A stretch of 10,300 bases of DNA from an uncultured Actinomycetes bacterium (lineage in GTDB: Bacteria > Actinomycetota > Actinomycetes > Nanopelagicales > Nanopelagicaceae). This document shows positions 1 to 7,099 of the stretch, piece after piece; position 1 is the stretch's first letter; each line of letters starts with the position of its first letter. The stretch is from NCBI GenBank assembly GCA_903842855.1, contig CAIMNT010000227.1:1-10300 (forward strand), read 5' to 3'. Under the pieces are notes generated by a model that was given only the letters and a program-made list of their open reading frames with translations, searched no databases and was not told the DNA's origin. A program made the translations under genes and the position numbers.

Positions 1-63
1 GTTGAAGATATCGACATGTTGATCCCTTTCGAGCCTACGCCGAAGGTACTTCGGCGGGGTTGA
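1..63 (+). CDS. 3' end of an unidentified upstream gene (partial)
   Basis: Frame 1 is the only forward frame open from the window edge. It gives 20 codons ending in TGA at 61-63, with C-terminal residues FEPTPKVLRRG. The fragment is too short to assign to a family. It ends 37 nt before the menG start on the same strand, so it could be the preceding gene of the same operon. The call rests only on reading-frame openness and position, so a non-coding reading is possible. Confidence 0.35.
   Translation, partial: VEDIDMLIPFEPTPKVLRRG
38..56. repeat. Short perfect inverted repeat (8-bp stem, 3-nt loop)
   Basis: CGCCGAAG at 38-45 and CTTCGGCG at 49-56 are perfect reverse complements around the loop GTA. 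The repeat lies over the last codons of the presumed upstream gene and ahead of menG. No run of T follows, so it is not a convincing intrinsic terminator. It could be an mRNA hairpin or a chance GC-rich dyad. Confidence 0.5.
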
Positions 64-100
64 AGTTGTCATAGGAGCGTACTACCGAAAGAATAAACCC

Positions 101-799
101 GTGAGTAAGTCTGCAGATCTAAATAAGGAGCCCGAGGAAGTTGCCTCCATGTTTGATGGCGTGGCAAAGCGCTATGACATTATGAACGATCTCTTGAGTC
201 TGGGTCAGACCAAGGCGTGGCGCAAGAAGGCGACTGCAATCATCGCTCCACAAATTGGTATGAAGATCCTAGACATTGCAGCTGGTACCGGCTCCTCCAG
301 CCGACCGCTCGCCGATGCCGGAGCAGAGGTTATCCCGGCAGATTTTTCGCAGGGAATGCTCGACGCCGGTAAGAAGCGCCATCCCAATCTAAATTTCACT
401 CTCGCCGATGCGCTCAACTTGCCCTTTAAAGAGAGCGAATTTGATGTAACAACGATCTCCTTTGGTCTACGGAATACCAACGATGTCACCAAAGCTTTGC
501 AAGAGGCGCTACGTGTAACAAAAACGGGTGGGCGGCTCGTGGTAGTTGAGTTCTCTCATCCAACCAATCGTGTATTTCGAACTATCTACATGAAATATTT
601 GATGGGTCTGCTGCCAAAGGTTGCTAGAAAATTCTCCTCGAATCCAGATGCATATATCTACTTGGCGCAATCTATTCAGGCCTGGCCTACTCAAGAGCAA
701 CTCGCCGAGAAGATAAAAGCTGCTGGATGGGGAAGTGTTGCTTGGCAGAACTTCACCTTTGGAATAGTGGCAGTACATATCGCATTCAAGGATGCGTAA
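101..799 (+). CDS. menG: Demethylmenaquinone methyltransferase (MenG/UbiE family)
   Basis: This SAM-dependent C-methyltransferase of 232 aa performs the last step of menaquinone synthesis, converting demethylmenaquinone to menaquinone; it acts at the membrane although it has no membrane segments. Family marks run in order: the N-terminal VAKRYDIMND at 21-30, the SAM-binding LDIAAGTGS at 57-65, the acidic DFSQGML at 81-87, FGLRN at 121-125, VVEFSHP at 148-154, and a C-terminal SIQAWP / GIVAVH block. The length is normal for the family. The start is GTG at 101. An AGGAG lies at 73-77, too far upstream to serve it well, and AAGAAT at 89-94 is only a weak -10-like box. The prenyl synthase follows 6 nt downstream, supporting a menaquinone operon. 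UbiE-type dual activity on ubiquinone is unlikely in an actinobacterium. Confidence 0.95.
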   Translation: MSKSADLNKEPEEVASMFDGVAKRYDIMNDLLSLGQTKAWRKKATAIIAPQIGMKILDIAAGTGSSSRPLADAGAEVIPADFSQGMLDAGKKRHPNLNFTLADALNLPFKESEFDVTTISFGLRNTNDVTKALQEALRVTKTGGRLVVVEFSHPTNRVFRTIYMKYLMGLLPKVARKFSSNPDAYIYLAQSIQAWPTQEQLAEKIKAAGWGSVAWQNFTFGIVAVHIAFKDA

Positions 800-805
800 T
801 CTCTG

Positions 806-1792
806 ATGGCATTTGGAATTCCCCACTTAGATGTAAAGCTTGAACTCTCGATCCGTGCGGATATGAAGCGAGTCGAAGAGTTATTGCGTCAGCAGATTCA
901 AGGTGATTACCCGCTCGTGATCGAGACCTCGCGCCATCTAGTTGAGGCAGGGGGAAAACGGTTACGTCCACTCTTGGCTCTGCTGGCAGCGCAGTTTGGA
1001 GATCCAAAGCGGAAAGAGATCATTGAAGCGGCAGTTGTCTGCGAGCTAACTCATCTAGCAACTTTGTATCACGACGATGTCATGGATGAGGCACCATTGC
1101 GTCGCGGTGTTAAAAGCGCAAATGCTCGCTGGAACAATACCGTTGCGATTTTAACTGGCGATTATCTCTTCGCTAAGGCATCTGACCTACTTGCCGATCT
1201 AGGACCAGAAGCTGTCCGTTTGCAAGCCCGAACATTTGAACGTTTAGTTATAGGACAGATAACTGAGACTCAAGGATCAACTGAGGGACTATCTCTGCTA
1301 GATCACTACTTAAAGGTTGTCGCCGATAAGACCGGCTCTCTTATCGCCACATCTGCCAGGTTTGGCGCTTTGCTCTCTGGCGCTCCAACTGAGGTTGTTG
1401 AGGCGTTAACTCGTTTTGGCGAGAAAATTGGCGTCGTCTTTCAATTAGCAGATGATGTAATTGATATAGCTTCTGAGTCCAATGAGAGCGGAAAGACCCC
1501 AGGCACCGATCTCCGTGAAGGCGTTCCAACTCTGGTGACTTTGTACGTACTTGAATCTAAAGATCCCAGCGATGCCGCACTTAAAGAGATCTTGAGCGCT
1601 CCGATCACTGATGAAGCGGTTGTAGCCCAGACCCTAAAGGCGTTGCGCTCTCATCCGGCGATGGAGGCCTCGCGGGCGTTGCTACATAAGTACGCAGATG
1701 AAGCTCAATTAGATCTCAATCAACTTCCCGATGGAGCCGCTAAGCGCGCCTTAATCGAGCTCTGCGAAACGATTATCACTAGAACTTCCTGA
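806..1792 (+). CDS. All-trans polyprenyl diphosphate synthase
   Basis: This cytoplasmic class I prenyltransferase (328 aa) condenses isopentenyl diphosphate units onto an allylic starter, most likely to make the menaquinone side chain. Visible motifs are GGKRLRP at 49-55 (substrate binding), the first aspartate-rich motif DDVMD at 90-94, TGDY around 117-120, and the second aspartate-rich motif DDVID at 216-220. The Mg-binding aspartates are all present. The residue five before the first motif is a small Ala (A85), which fits a medium- to long-chain synthase (IspB/HepT/GrcC type) rather than a short-chain one; the exact length cannot be read from sequence. It starts 6 nt after menG without its own clear ribosome binding site, so it is probably co-transcribed. 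Its last 42 nt overlap the end of the opposite-strand rarD gene. Confidence 0.92.
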   Translation: MAFGIPHLDVKLELSIRADMKRVEELLRQQIQGDYPLVIETSRHLVEAGGKRLRPLLALLAAQFGDPKRKEIIEAAVVCELTHLATLYHDDVMDEAPLRRGVKSANARWNNTVAILTGDYLFAKASDLLADLGPEAVRLQARTFERLVIGQITETQGSTEGLSLLDHYLKVVADKTGSLIATSARFGALLSGAPTEVVEALTRFGEKIGVVFQLADDVIDIASESNESGKTPGTDLREGVPTLVTLYVLESKDPSDAALKEILSAPITDEAVVAQTLKALRSHPAMEASRALLHKYADEAQLDLNQLPDGAAKRALIELCETIITRTS

Positions 1793-2650
1793 ACGAACCA
1801 GGTCGTATCCCAAAGTAATCAGGGCGATCCAGACAATCAAGAATCCGATCCATCGTCCTGTGGTCATGGCTTCGTGACGCACCATTACACCGATAATGAA
1901 CTGCACAGATGGGGTGATGTACTGCAGCAATCCAATGACGGTGAATTTGAGGCGGTTCGTTGATCCATTAAACATCAAGAGCGGAATCGCGGTCACAACT
2001 CCAGCAAGTATGAGCAAAATAGTCAGCCCCAGATGATGGCCAAATTGACCAGTTCCCTTGTGGCCGAGCCAGATCAAATAACCTCCGTAAGGAATTAAAG
2101 AGAGCGTTGTCTCGATAGCTAATCCTTCGAGTGCCCCCAAGCCCAACTGTTTTTTCACCAATCCGTAGCTACCCCACGAGGTGGCAAGAGCGAGTGCAAT
2201 CCATGGAGGCCTTCCATAATCAATAGCGAGCACAATTACGCCCAGGCAGGCGATTCCAACAGAGACCCATTGCAATCGACGCATCTTCTCCTTGAGCAAG
2301 AAGACTCCGAAGGCGATGATGATGAGAGGGTTTATGTAGTAACCCAGCGCACATTCAACAACGTGACCGCTGTTGACGCCCCAGATATAAACCAACCAAT
2401 TGACTGAAATTAGCAATGTGGAGGTTATTAGGCGAAGGACGATTCTTCTATTCCTAATTAGGGCAAAGGTGCTTTTAAGTTTTCCGGTGTAGAGCAGCAA
2501 GGCAACGCAAAATACAAAGGTCCAGATAGCGCGGTGAGCCACGATCTCAATTGAGTTCGCCGGTTCAAGAAGTGGCCAATAAAGCGGAAATAGCCCCCAC
2601 GTAAGGTAGGCCGTGATCCCGAGTGTTAAACCTATTCTGTAACTCTTCAT
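1751..2650 (-). CDS. rarD: RarD-like drug/metabolite transporter (EamA family)
   Basis: A 299-aa inner-membrane permease of the DMT superfamily, with about ten hydrophobic segments in two EamA repeats. The RarD subfamily shows in the N-terminal WGLFPLYWPLL (18-28), the block GVNSGHVVECALGYYINPL (91-109) followed by LLKEKM, and the second-repeat LLQYITPSVQFIIGV (241-255) followed by a charged HE. Families named RarD are annotated as chloramphenicol-sensitive proteins, but the natural substrate is not established. The ATG at 2648-2650 lies 8 nt after the yajQ stop, with no clear Shine-Dalgarno, so it is likely the last gene of the permease-yajQ-rarD operon. Its 3' end overlaps the convergent prenyl synthase gene, with no room for a terminator between them. 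Confidence 0.9.
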   Translation of the reverse strand: MKSYRIGLTLGITAYLTWGLFPLYWPLLEPANSIEIVAHRAIWTFVFCVALLLYTGKLKSTFALIRNRRIVLRLITSTLLISVNWLVYIWGVNSGHVVECALGYYINPLIIIAFGVFLLKEKMRRLQWVSVGIACLGVIVLAIDYGRPPWIALALATSWGSYGLVKKQLGLGALEGLAIETTLSLIPYGGYLIWLGHKGTGQFGHHLGLTILLILAGVVTAIPLLMFNGSTNRLKFTVIGLLQYITPSVQFIIGVMVRHEAMTTGRWIGFLIVWIALITLGYDLVRSGSSSDNRFAELD

Positions 2651-2658
2651 TTACCGCG

Positions 2659-3147
2659 CTATCTATAGTTTTGAAATTGAACTGAGAACTCCCACGGATG
2701 GTCTTTAACGATTTGAATAGCAACCTGAAGATCATCGCGGCTCTTACTCGAAACGCGAAGTTCCTCGCCCTGAATCTGGGTCTTCAAGGATTTGGGGCCC
2801 TCATCGCGCAGGAGCTTGGCAATCTTTTTAGCATCTTCAGTCTTGATACCCTCTTTGAAGGAGGTGGAGATCTTGTAAATCTTTCCACTCAACTGTGGTT
2901 CGCCAGCGTCGAGATGCTTTAACGAGACTCCGCGCTTCACCAATTTATCTTTGAAGACTTCCAGCGCAGCCTTGGCGCGATCCTCAGTATCGGCCTCGAT
3001 ATTGTATTTATCGCCAGATTTCACAATGGAAGTTCCAGTATTTTTAAAATCAAAGCGCGTTGAAATCTCTCGATCAGTGGAGTTGTATGCGTTGTCAACT
3101 TCCATGTGGTCTACATTTGAGACGATATCGAAACTGGAATCAGCCAT
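2659..3147 (-). CDS. yajQ: YajQ family (DUF520) nucleotide-binding protein
   Basis: A small soluble protein of 162 aa, the usual length of the YajQ family. Members are reported to bind nucleotides, and some bind cyclic di-GMP; the role in this organism is unknown. Diagnostic features are the N-terminal SFDIVSNVDHMEVDNA with STRFDFKNTG, the central EGIKTEDAKKIAKLLRDEG, the C-terminal SSKSRDDLQVAI, and the terminal VQFQNYR. The chosen ATG at 3145-3147 matches the family N-terminus and has a perfect AGGAGG (3154-3159, minus strand) 6 nt upstream. A longer in-frame start at 3201 has no such support. The start overlaps the end of the permease gene by 8 nt and the ribosome binding site lies inside that gene, so translation is probably coupled. 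Confidence 0.95.
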   Translation of the reverse strand: MADSSFDIVSNVDHMEVDNAYNSTDREISTRFDFKNTGTSIVKSGDKYNIEADTEDRAKAALEVFKDKLVKRGVSLKHLDAGEPQLSGKIYKISTSFKEGIKTEDAKKIAKLLRDEGPKSLKTQIQGEELRVSSKSRDDLQVAIQIVKDHPWEFSVQFQNYR

Positions 3148-4570
3148 GGTGTGCCTCCTGCTTTTTGATGCTGGTACGAGATAAGAGAATATGCCCCACA
3201 AAGCCTATTACGAGCCCAAATATGACTCCGACGTTTGCACCCGCCCAAGTGCCTGTCTTTCCGCCGATAAAGTGCATGAAATAGCCCTGCCACGAGAGCC
3301 AGGAGGCGAGTGGATTGGTAACAAAGCCCCAACCCACGACCGTTCCGACGATGACCAGAACGATTGATCTGTAGTTGTATACCCCGTAGCGGCCACTCAC
3401 CTGGAAGAGTTCCGCTTCGGTATAATCGACCTTTCGCATCAAAATATCGGCTACAAATATTGCCGACCATACTGCGATAGGAACGCCGAGGGTAATTAAG
3501 AAACCCTGGAATGGAGTTGTAAAGTTTGGAGCGATCCAAACAAAGTAAATGGTTCCAATTAGCATGATGGTGGCATCGAGAGAAGCTGCGACATGTCTCT
3601 TAACGGGAAGTCCGATTGAGACCAAAGTGATACCGGAAGAGTACAAATCAAGAATTGCTCCACCAACTAAACCTAAAATTGCAACTACGGCAAAGGGTAT
3701 GAGATACCAAGTTGGCAAGATCGTGGTCAGAGCGCCAATGGGGTCGGCGCTAATAGCATCGCTCAGACTCTTCGAACTCCCCGCAAGTAGTGCGCCATAC
3801 ACAACAAGAATGATCGGAACTATCGAGGAACCAAATACTGTCCAGAAGATCACGCCGCTGGTAGAAGTCTTTCGCGGTAGGTAGCGCGAATAATCAGCAG
3901 CTGAATTAACCCATCCAAGTCCGATACCAGTAATTCCTAGAATCATTGCCCCAACAAACCCGGCTTTACTTCCTGCGTGAATTGATTGCACTGCATGCCA
4001 ATTAACTTTGTGAATAGTTAAAGCGATATATCCGATGGTCAAGGCGATTGTGGCGCTGGTGAGCCAGCGTTGGATCTTCATGATGGTATGAAATCCAAGT
4101 ACTCCACCAAAGACCGTTAAACCCGCTGCAACAATGAATCCAAGAACTCCAGCAACGCTGTGGTTGATATGTCCCAGTCTGGCGAAGACGGTTTGCGCGG
4201 CGAGCGTTGCGAGCGAGACAAGAACCGTTTCCCATCCCACAAAGATGAGATAGGAGAGCAGACCCGGTAGCACGTTGCCCTTAACTCCGAATGCAGCACG
4301 TGAGAGCGTCATCGTTGGCGCATTGGATCTTTTGCCGGCAAGTGAACTAACACCAACTAATAAAAAGGAGCCGACGGTACCGATAATCGCGGCCCACGTT
4401 GCCTGCCAGAAGGAGATGCCAAAATCGAGAAAGAAGGCGCCATATGAGAGCGCTAAAAGAGAGACGTTTCCAGCGGCCCAAGGCCAGAAGAGGGAACGAG
4501 CTGTTCCGTGGCGCTCGCTCTCAGAAATGAAGTTAGTGCCATGCGGCTCTATTGAATTCAGAATATTCAC
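3140..4570 (-). CDS. NCS1-family nucleobase/cation symporter (cytosine/purine/allantoin permease type)
   Basis: A 476-aa permease with about twelve hydrophobic segments, of normal length for the nucleobase:cation symporter-1 family. The N-terminal IEPHGTNFISESERHG (7-22) followed by LFWPWAAGN is the family signature ahead of the first membrane helix. Family members import cytosine, uracil, purines, allantoin, hydantoins or thiamine with H+ or Na+, and the substrate cannot be chosen from sequence alone. The start is GTG at 4568-4570, which keeps the full signature; there is no Shine-Dalgarno, but TAGAGT lies exactly 6 nt upstream, suggesting a leaderless mRNA. It is the first gene of a three-gene operon with yajQ and rarD. 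Together with thymidine kinase nearby it suggests salvage, though the two are not in one operon. Confidence 0.88.
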   Translation of the reverse strand: MNILNSIEPHGTNFISESERHGTARSLFWPWAAGNVSLLALSYGAFFLDFGISFWQATWAAIIGTVGSFLLVGVSSLAGKRSNAPTMTLSRAAFGVKGNVLPGLLSYLIFVGWETVLVSLATLAAQTVFARLGHINHSVAGVLGFIVAAGLTVFGGVLGFHTIMKIQRWLTSATIALTIGYIALTIHKVNWHAVQSIHAGSKAGFVGAMILGITGIGLGWVNSAADYSRYLPRKTSTSGVIFWTVFGSSIVPIILVVYGALLAGSSKSLSDAISADPIGALTTILPTWYLIPFAVVAILGLVGGAILDLYSSGITLVSIGLPVKRHVAASLDATIMLIGTIYFVWIAPNFTTPFQGFLITLGVPIAVWSAIFVADILMRKVDYTEAELFQVSGRYGVYNYRSIVLVIVGTVVGWGFVTNPLASWLSWQGYFMHFIGGKTGTWAGANVGVIFGLVIGFVGHILLSRTSIKKQEAHHG

Positions 4571-4576
4571 AGGTGC

Positions 4577-4582
4577 ACTCTA
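4577..4582 (-). promoter_or_regulatory. Candidate -10 box of a leaderless promoter for the NCS1 permease
   Basis: On the minus strand TAGAGT (TANNNT) is followed by exactly 6 nt and then the GTG start. The start has no Shine-Dalgarno, so transcription would begin at or next to the start codon. No good -35 hexamer is visible at 16-18 bp. The same box and spacing recur at other genes of this window. Confidence 0.45.
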
Positions 4583-4606
4583 ACGGGAGCCGAACCGTGG
4601 GGGAGC

Positions 4607-4635
4607 GTGACAAGTGTGATACTTACTTATATAGC
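4607..4635 (+). promoter_or_regulatory. Possible promoter for the DUF4190-like gene
   Basis: GTGACA at 4607-4612 and TATAGC at 4630-4635 are separated by 17 bp in the divergent intergenic region. This would give a leader of about 50 nt before the GTG at 4690, consistent with that gene having a real ribosome binding site. The -10 match is only partial, and the TATA-rich centre (4628-4633) allows other alignments. Confidence 0.3.
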
Positions 4636-4689
4636 CAAGCGATTTGTGGCTACCCGACAGCGTGACGAAAAATTCCAGGAGGGCTTCAA

Positions 4690-5124
4690 GTGCTTGAAGA
4701 AGAAGATCGTAAAGAGATTATTAAATTGCAGGAGGCGACCCATACCTCTGTTATAGCTTTTGTTCTTAGTTTGTTTATCCCGCTAGTGGGTTTGATCCTC
4801 GGGGTAAAGGCTAAGAGCGAGATTGATAAGTCGGAGTACACCAAGAGCGGATCAGCCTTCGCCGTGGCCGCTATCTGGATTGGCGCAATCGGAACTCTGG
4901 CTTGGGCTGCGCTTCTAGCTTTGGTAGTTCTGGTAGGAGTCAGCGGGCACGGTCGCGGATTTGGAGATCGATTTGATCACCGTGGGATCGGGATGCATCA
5001 ACGCTTTGGGGGATTTTCAGATCAACAACAACCGGGAACTACAAATAATGGTCAAGGAATGATGCCTGGCTATGGTTTTGGAAACGCAACGCCAAATAAC
5101 TCAGGTTCAACAAGTAACGGTTAA
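4690..5124 (+). CDS. Small membrane protein, DUF4190-like, with Gly/Gln/Asn-rich tail
   Basis: A 144-aa protein of unknown function. A charged N-terminus (1-18) is followed by a hydrophobic hairpin: segment 19-38 (ending VGLILGVKAKSEI) and segment 55-85. Between them lies the polar loop DKSEYTKSG. This two-helix pattern, with LG.KA...I before the loop and an SG-A-A start to the second helix, resembles DUF4190, common in actinobacteria. The rest (86-144) is low-complexity, rich in Gly, Asn, Gln and Phe, with several His and Met, and is probably disordered. The GTG start has a strong AGGAGGG (4677-4683) 6 nt upstream. The gene is divergent from the permease, and its stop codon shares a TTAA with the stop of the convergent MFS gene. 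No specific function can be assigned. Confidence 0.8.
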   Translation: MLEEEDRKEIIKLQEATHTSVIAFVLSLFIPLVGLILGVKAKSEIDKSEYTKSGSAFAVAAIWIGAIGTLAWAALLALVVLVGVSGHGRGFGDRFDHRGIGMHQRFGGFSDQQQPGTTNNGQGMMPGYGFGNATPNNSGSTSNG

Positions 5125-6341
5125 GCGGGAGTTTTAATTCGCTTGATGTCTAAGAAGTGAGCGAGCAACCCGCTGCCGATTAGTGCGGTAGCGGGTAAGA
5201 GCAAGGCGGTTGGTAGGCCGAATAATCCGGCGAGCGATGAAATTGAAAATCTGCCAATGAAGAAACCCGTAGATGCGATGACAGCTAAACGCGTTAACGC
5301 TCTGGTGGTTGGAATTCCAGGAATGCTTCCTGCCACCGAAACATATGAAGGCGGCATGGGTGCTACCCCAAATCCTAAGATGGCATAAGCGATACACATA
5401 ACGACGAGCGCGGTGTAGTTGTGGCGCCCACGTTCAGCATTAGCGATGAGGAGACCCGTAAGGTAGCCGCACCCACCTAAAAGCCCGCCGACTCTAATAA
5501 CAGATGGAATTCCATATTTATCAATGAGTCTTCCCACGGAGAAGCGACCAGCGATTTGTGCCAAAACGAAGCAGGTATATCCCAATGTGTTTACGCCGAT
5601 CGGAATATGGAGATCTTCCTTTAAGTAGATGGAGGACCAATCTCCCACTGAGGTTTCGGCGATTGTTGCCAAGAACGAACCAATCGCAACCATCCAGATG
5701 AAATTCTTAATTTCGATAGGGATGGGGGCGTGATGCGGCACCTCAGAATTTTTGGCAATATCGTGTTTATCCGCGGAGTACGGCAGGAGCGCTCGCGAGA
5801 CCATTAAACAGCCAAAGAGCGCAACGAGTGAGTTACCCAAAAGGTGCCACTCCACGGGTACGAACTTTGCGATCGCGCCAGCAGCAAAGGAGGCGGTGCA
5901 GGCCCCAACCGACCATGATCCATGAAAAGAGGGCATCAGCGATCTGCCAACGCTCTCTTGAATCATCGACCCTTGTGCATTGCAGGCGATATTCATGAGG
6001 GCGTAACTGGAGCCTGCCGCGAAGGCAACGAGAGGAATCTCCCAAATTCGATTCACAAATCCATAGGCGATTTGAGATCCTGCAATTCCCACCATGATGA
6101 GTTGTGCGGTTCTTCTAGTTCCAATCTTTCGACTCACTCGTGAGCCGAAGAAATTTCCAAATATGGATCCGAGATTTCCCACCATGATGCAGTAACCAAA
6201 TATTGCATCGGAAGTATGTGTCTGGCCTTTAATTTCAGCGAAGCGAGCCGATGTTGCAGCTACTGCTACCCCCATAAAGAAGAATGTCGCTCGCAACCCC
6301 CACTTCGCGCGTTGTATGCGCTCAGAAGTTGGGGCCGTCAC
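5121..6341 (-). CDS. Major facilitator superfamily transporter
   Basis: A 406-aa permease with about twelve hydrophobic segments and a polar central loop (roughly 188-210) dividing two six-helix halves. MFS motif A-like loops sit between helices 2 and 3 (GSRVSRKIGTRR, 66-77) and in the second half (GRFSVGRLIDKYG, 265-277). SFHGSWSVGA (138-147) and ETSVGDWSSIYL (229-240) recall the fucose-permease-like/YbjJ-type group of sugar or drug transporters; the substrate is unknown. The start is GTG at 6339-6341, chosen because it leaves a short charged N-terminus before helix 1. It has no Shine-Dalgarno but has TAAGTT exactly 6 nt upstream. It is divergent from tdk and convergent with the DUF4190-like gene, so it is probably monocistronic. 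Confidence 0.88.
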   Translation of the reverse strand: MTAPTSERIQRAKWGLRATFFFMGVAVAATSARFAEIKGQTHTSDAIFGYCIMVGNLGSIFGNFFGSRVSRKIGTRRTAQLIMVGIAGSQIAYGFVNRIWEIPLVAFAAGSSYALMNIACNAQGSMIQESVGRSLMPSFHGSWSVGACTASFAAGAIAKFVPVEWHLLGNSLVALFGCLMVSRALLPYSADKHDIAKNSEVPHHAPIPIEIKNFIWMVAIGSFLATIAETSVGDWSSIYLKEDLHIPIGVNTLGYTCFVLAQIAGRFSVGRLIDKYGIPSVIRVGGLLGGCGYLTGLLIANAERGRHNYTALVVMCIAYAILGFGVAPMPPSYVSVAGSIPGIPTTRALTRLAVIASTGFFIGRFSISSLAGLFGLPTALLLPATALIGSGLLAHFLDIKRIKTPA

Positions 6342-6347
6342 AGAGGT

Positions 6348-6353
6348 AACTTA
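6348..6353 (-). promoter_or_regulatory. Candidate -10 box of a leaderless promoter for the MFS gene
   Basis: The minus strand reads TAAGTT, then exactly 6 nt, then GTG at 6341. With no Shine-Dalgarno present, this fits an actinobacterial leaderless promoter (TANNNT). The -35 region is poor. It lies back to back with the equivalent box for tdk in a 56-nt divergent spacer. Confidence 0.5.
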
Positions 6354-6385
6354 GTCCAATCGCTGGGCTTTCCCGAGTTATGCGC

Positions 6386-6391
6386 TAATTT
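6386..6391 (+). promoter_or_regulatory. Candidate -10 box of a leaderless promoter for tdk
   Basis: TAATTT is followed by exactly 6 nt and then the ATG at 6398, with no ribosome binding site. The start codon would be at the transcription start. No convincing -35 hexamer lies 16-18 bp upstream. Confidence 0.5.
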
Positions 6392-6397
6392 TCTCGC

Positions 6398-7003
6398 ATG
6401 GCTGAGATGATCTACTACTGCGGAACGATGGATAGCGGAAAATCCACACTCGCTTTACAAACCGCCCACAATAGAAAGAGCCGCGGACTTGAGGGACTGA
6501 TCCTCACAAATCGCGATCGCGGTGGAACGGGAGTAATCACAAGTCGGTTAGGCCTGCAATCAGCGGCACATGAGGTAAGTCCAGATTTTGATATTTACGA
6601 GTACATCAAGAGCGAGCGAGCAGCGGGTCGCAAGATCGAATATGTAATCTGCGATGAGACCCAATTCTTTGAGCGCGAACATATTGAACAACTAGCACGT
6701 GTTGTAGATGAGATGGGCATTGATGTATTTGCCTTTGGAATTTTGACAGATTTTCGGACAAAATTATTTCCTGGCTCAGAGCGCCTCATTGAGTTAGCGG
6801 ATCGTGTTCTCCCTCTTCAGGTCGAAGCTCTGTGCTGGTGTGGTGCGCGAGCGACCCACAATGCACGTGTAGCAAATGGAGTTATGGTCACAGAGGGAGA
6901 TCAAATCTTGCCCGGTGATGTCGGCACTCCGCAGACGATTGGATATGAAGTGCTCTGTCGCAGACACCATATGCAGAAGGTGAACTCAGCCCGCTCTCAG
7001 TAA
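6398..7003 (+). CDS. tdk: Thymidine kinase (type II)
   Basis: This cytoplasmic enzyme of 201 aa phosphorylates thymidine to dTMP with ATP in pyrimidine salvage. The P-loop GTMDSGKS is at 9-16, the Walker B-like DETQF at 86-90 contains the likely catalytic Glu (E87), and the FGILTDFRTKLFPGS block (113-127) is the conserved substrate region. The C-terminal zinc site appears as C146-x-C148 plus C187-x-x-H190. The first pair has one intervening residue where many bacterial enzymes have CxxC; CWCGARATHNAR is the form I associate with Streptomyces-like homologues and is the best taxonomic clue in the window. The ATG has no Shine-Dalgarno but a well placed TAATTT. Its neighbours are not functionally linked except the nucleobase permease 2 kb away. 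Confidence 0.95.
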   Translation: MAEMIYYCGTMDSGKSTLALQTAHNRKSRGLEGLILTNRDRGGTGVITSRLGLQSAAHEVSPDFDIYEYIKSERAAGRKIEYVICDETQFFEREHIEQLARVVDEMGIDVFAFGILTDFRTKLFPGSERLIELADRVLPLQVEALCWCGARATHNARVANGVMVTEGDQILPGDVGTPQTIGYEVLCRRHHMQKVNSARSQ

Positions 7004-7033
7004 ATTCTTTCAGGATCTGAGCGAGGAGATTCT

Positions 7034-7064
7034 TGCGAATTTCTTGAGAAGAAGTTGATTCGCA
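7034..7064. repeat. Two-part hairpin between tdk and the acyltransferase fragment
   Basis: TGCGAAT (7034-7040) pairs with ATTCGCA (7058-7064). Directly inside, TTCTT (7041-7045) pairs with AAGAA (7049-7053) around the loop GAG, leaving GTTG (7054-7057) bulged. That gives about 12 base pairs in total. No T-run follows on either side, so it is not a standard intrinsic terminator, although it is the only obvious structure after tdk. It abuts the -35 element of the next gene. Confidence 0.5.
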
Positions 7065-7093
7065 TAGACGCACTTAGAGCAGTTACTTAATAT
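7065..7093 (+). promoter_or_regulatory. Promoter of the acyltransferase fragment, leaderless type
   Basis: TAGACG (7065-7070, four of six matches to TTGACA) and TAATAT (7088-7093) are 17 bp apart, and the ATG at 7099 follows 5 nt after the -10. This is the best -35/-10 pair among the SD-less genes here. The -10 is inside a 16-bp perfect palindrome (7084-7099). Confidence 0.5.
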
Positions 7094-7099
7094 TAAGTA
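7084..7099. repeat. 16-bp perfect palindrome covering the -10 region
   Basis: TACTTAATATTAAGTA reads the same on both strands and ends at the A of the ATG start codon. AT-rich palindromes contain -10-like boxes by nature, so it may be only a promoter. The perfect symmetry also fits a binding site for a dimeric repressor. Confidence 0.6.

Noticed and set aside
38..60. Intrinsic terminator before menG
   Set aside because: The stem is good, but it is followed by a G-rich stretch instead of a run of T.
3148..3201. Longer yajQ reading from an ATG at 3201
   Set aside because: The 18 extra residues do not fit the family N-terminus, and the perfect AGGAGG sits before the ATG at 3147.
3060..3884. 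Plus-strand reading frames inside the yajQ and permease genes
   Set aside because: They are antisense to genes with clear family motifs and show no protein-like features or ribosome binding sites of their own.
6342..6397. Operator in the divergent MFS/tdk spacer
   Set aside because: Only a weak GGG/CCC dyad is present, and the two -10-like boxes explain most of the 56 nt.
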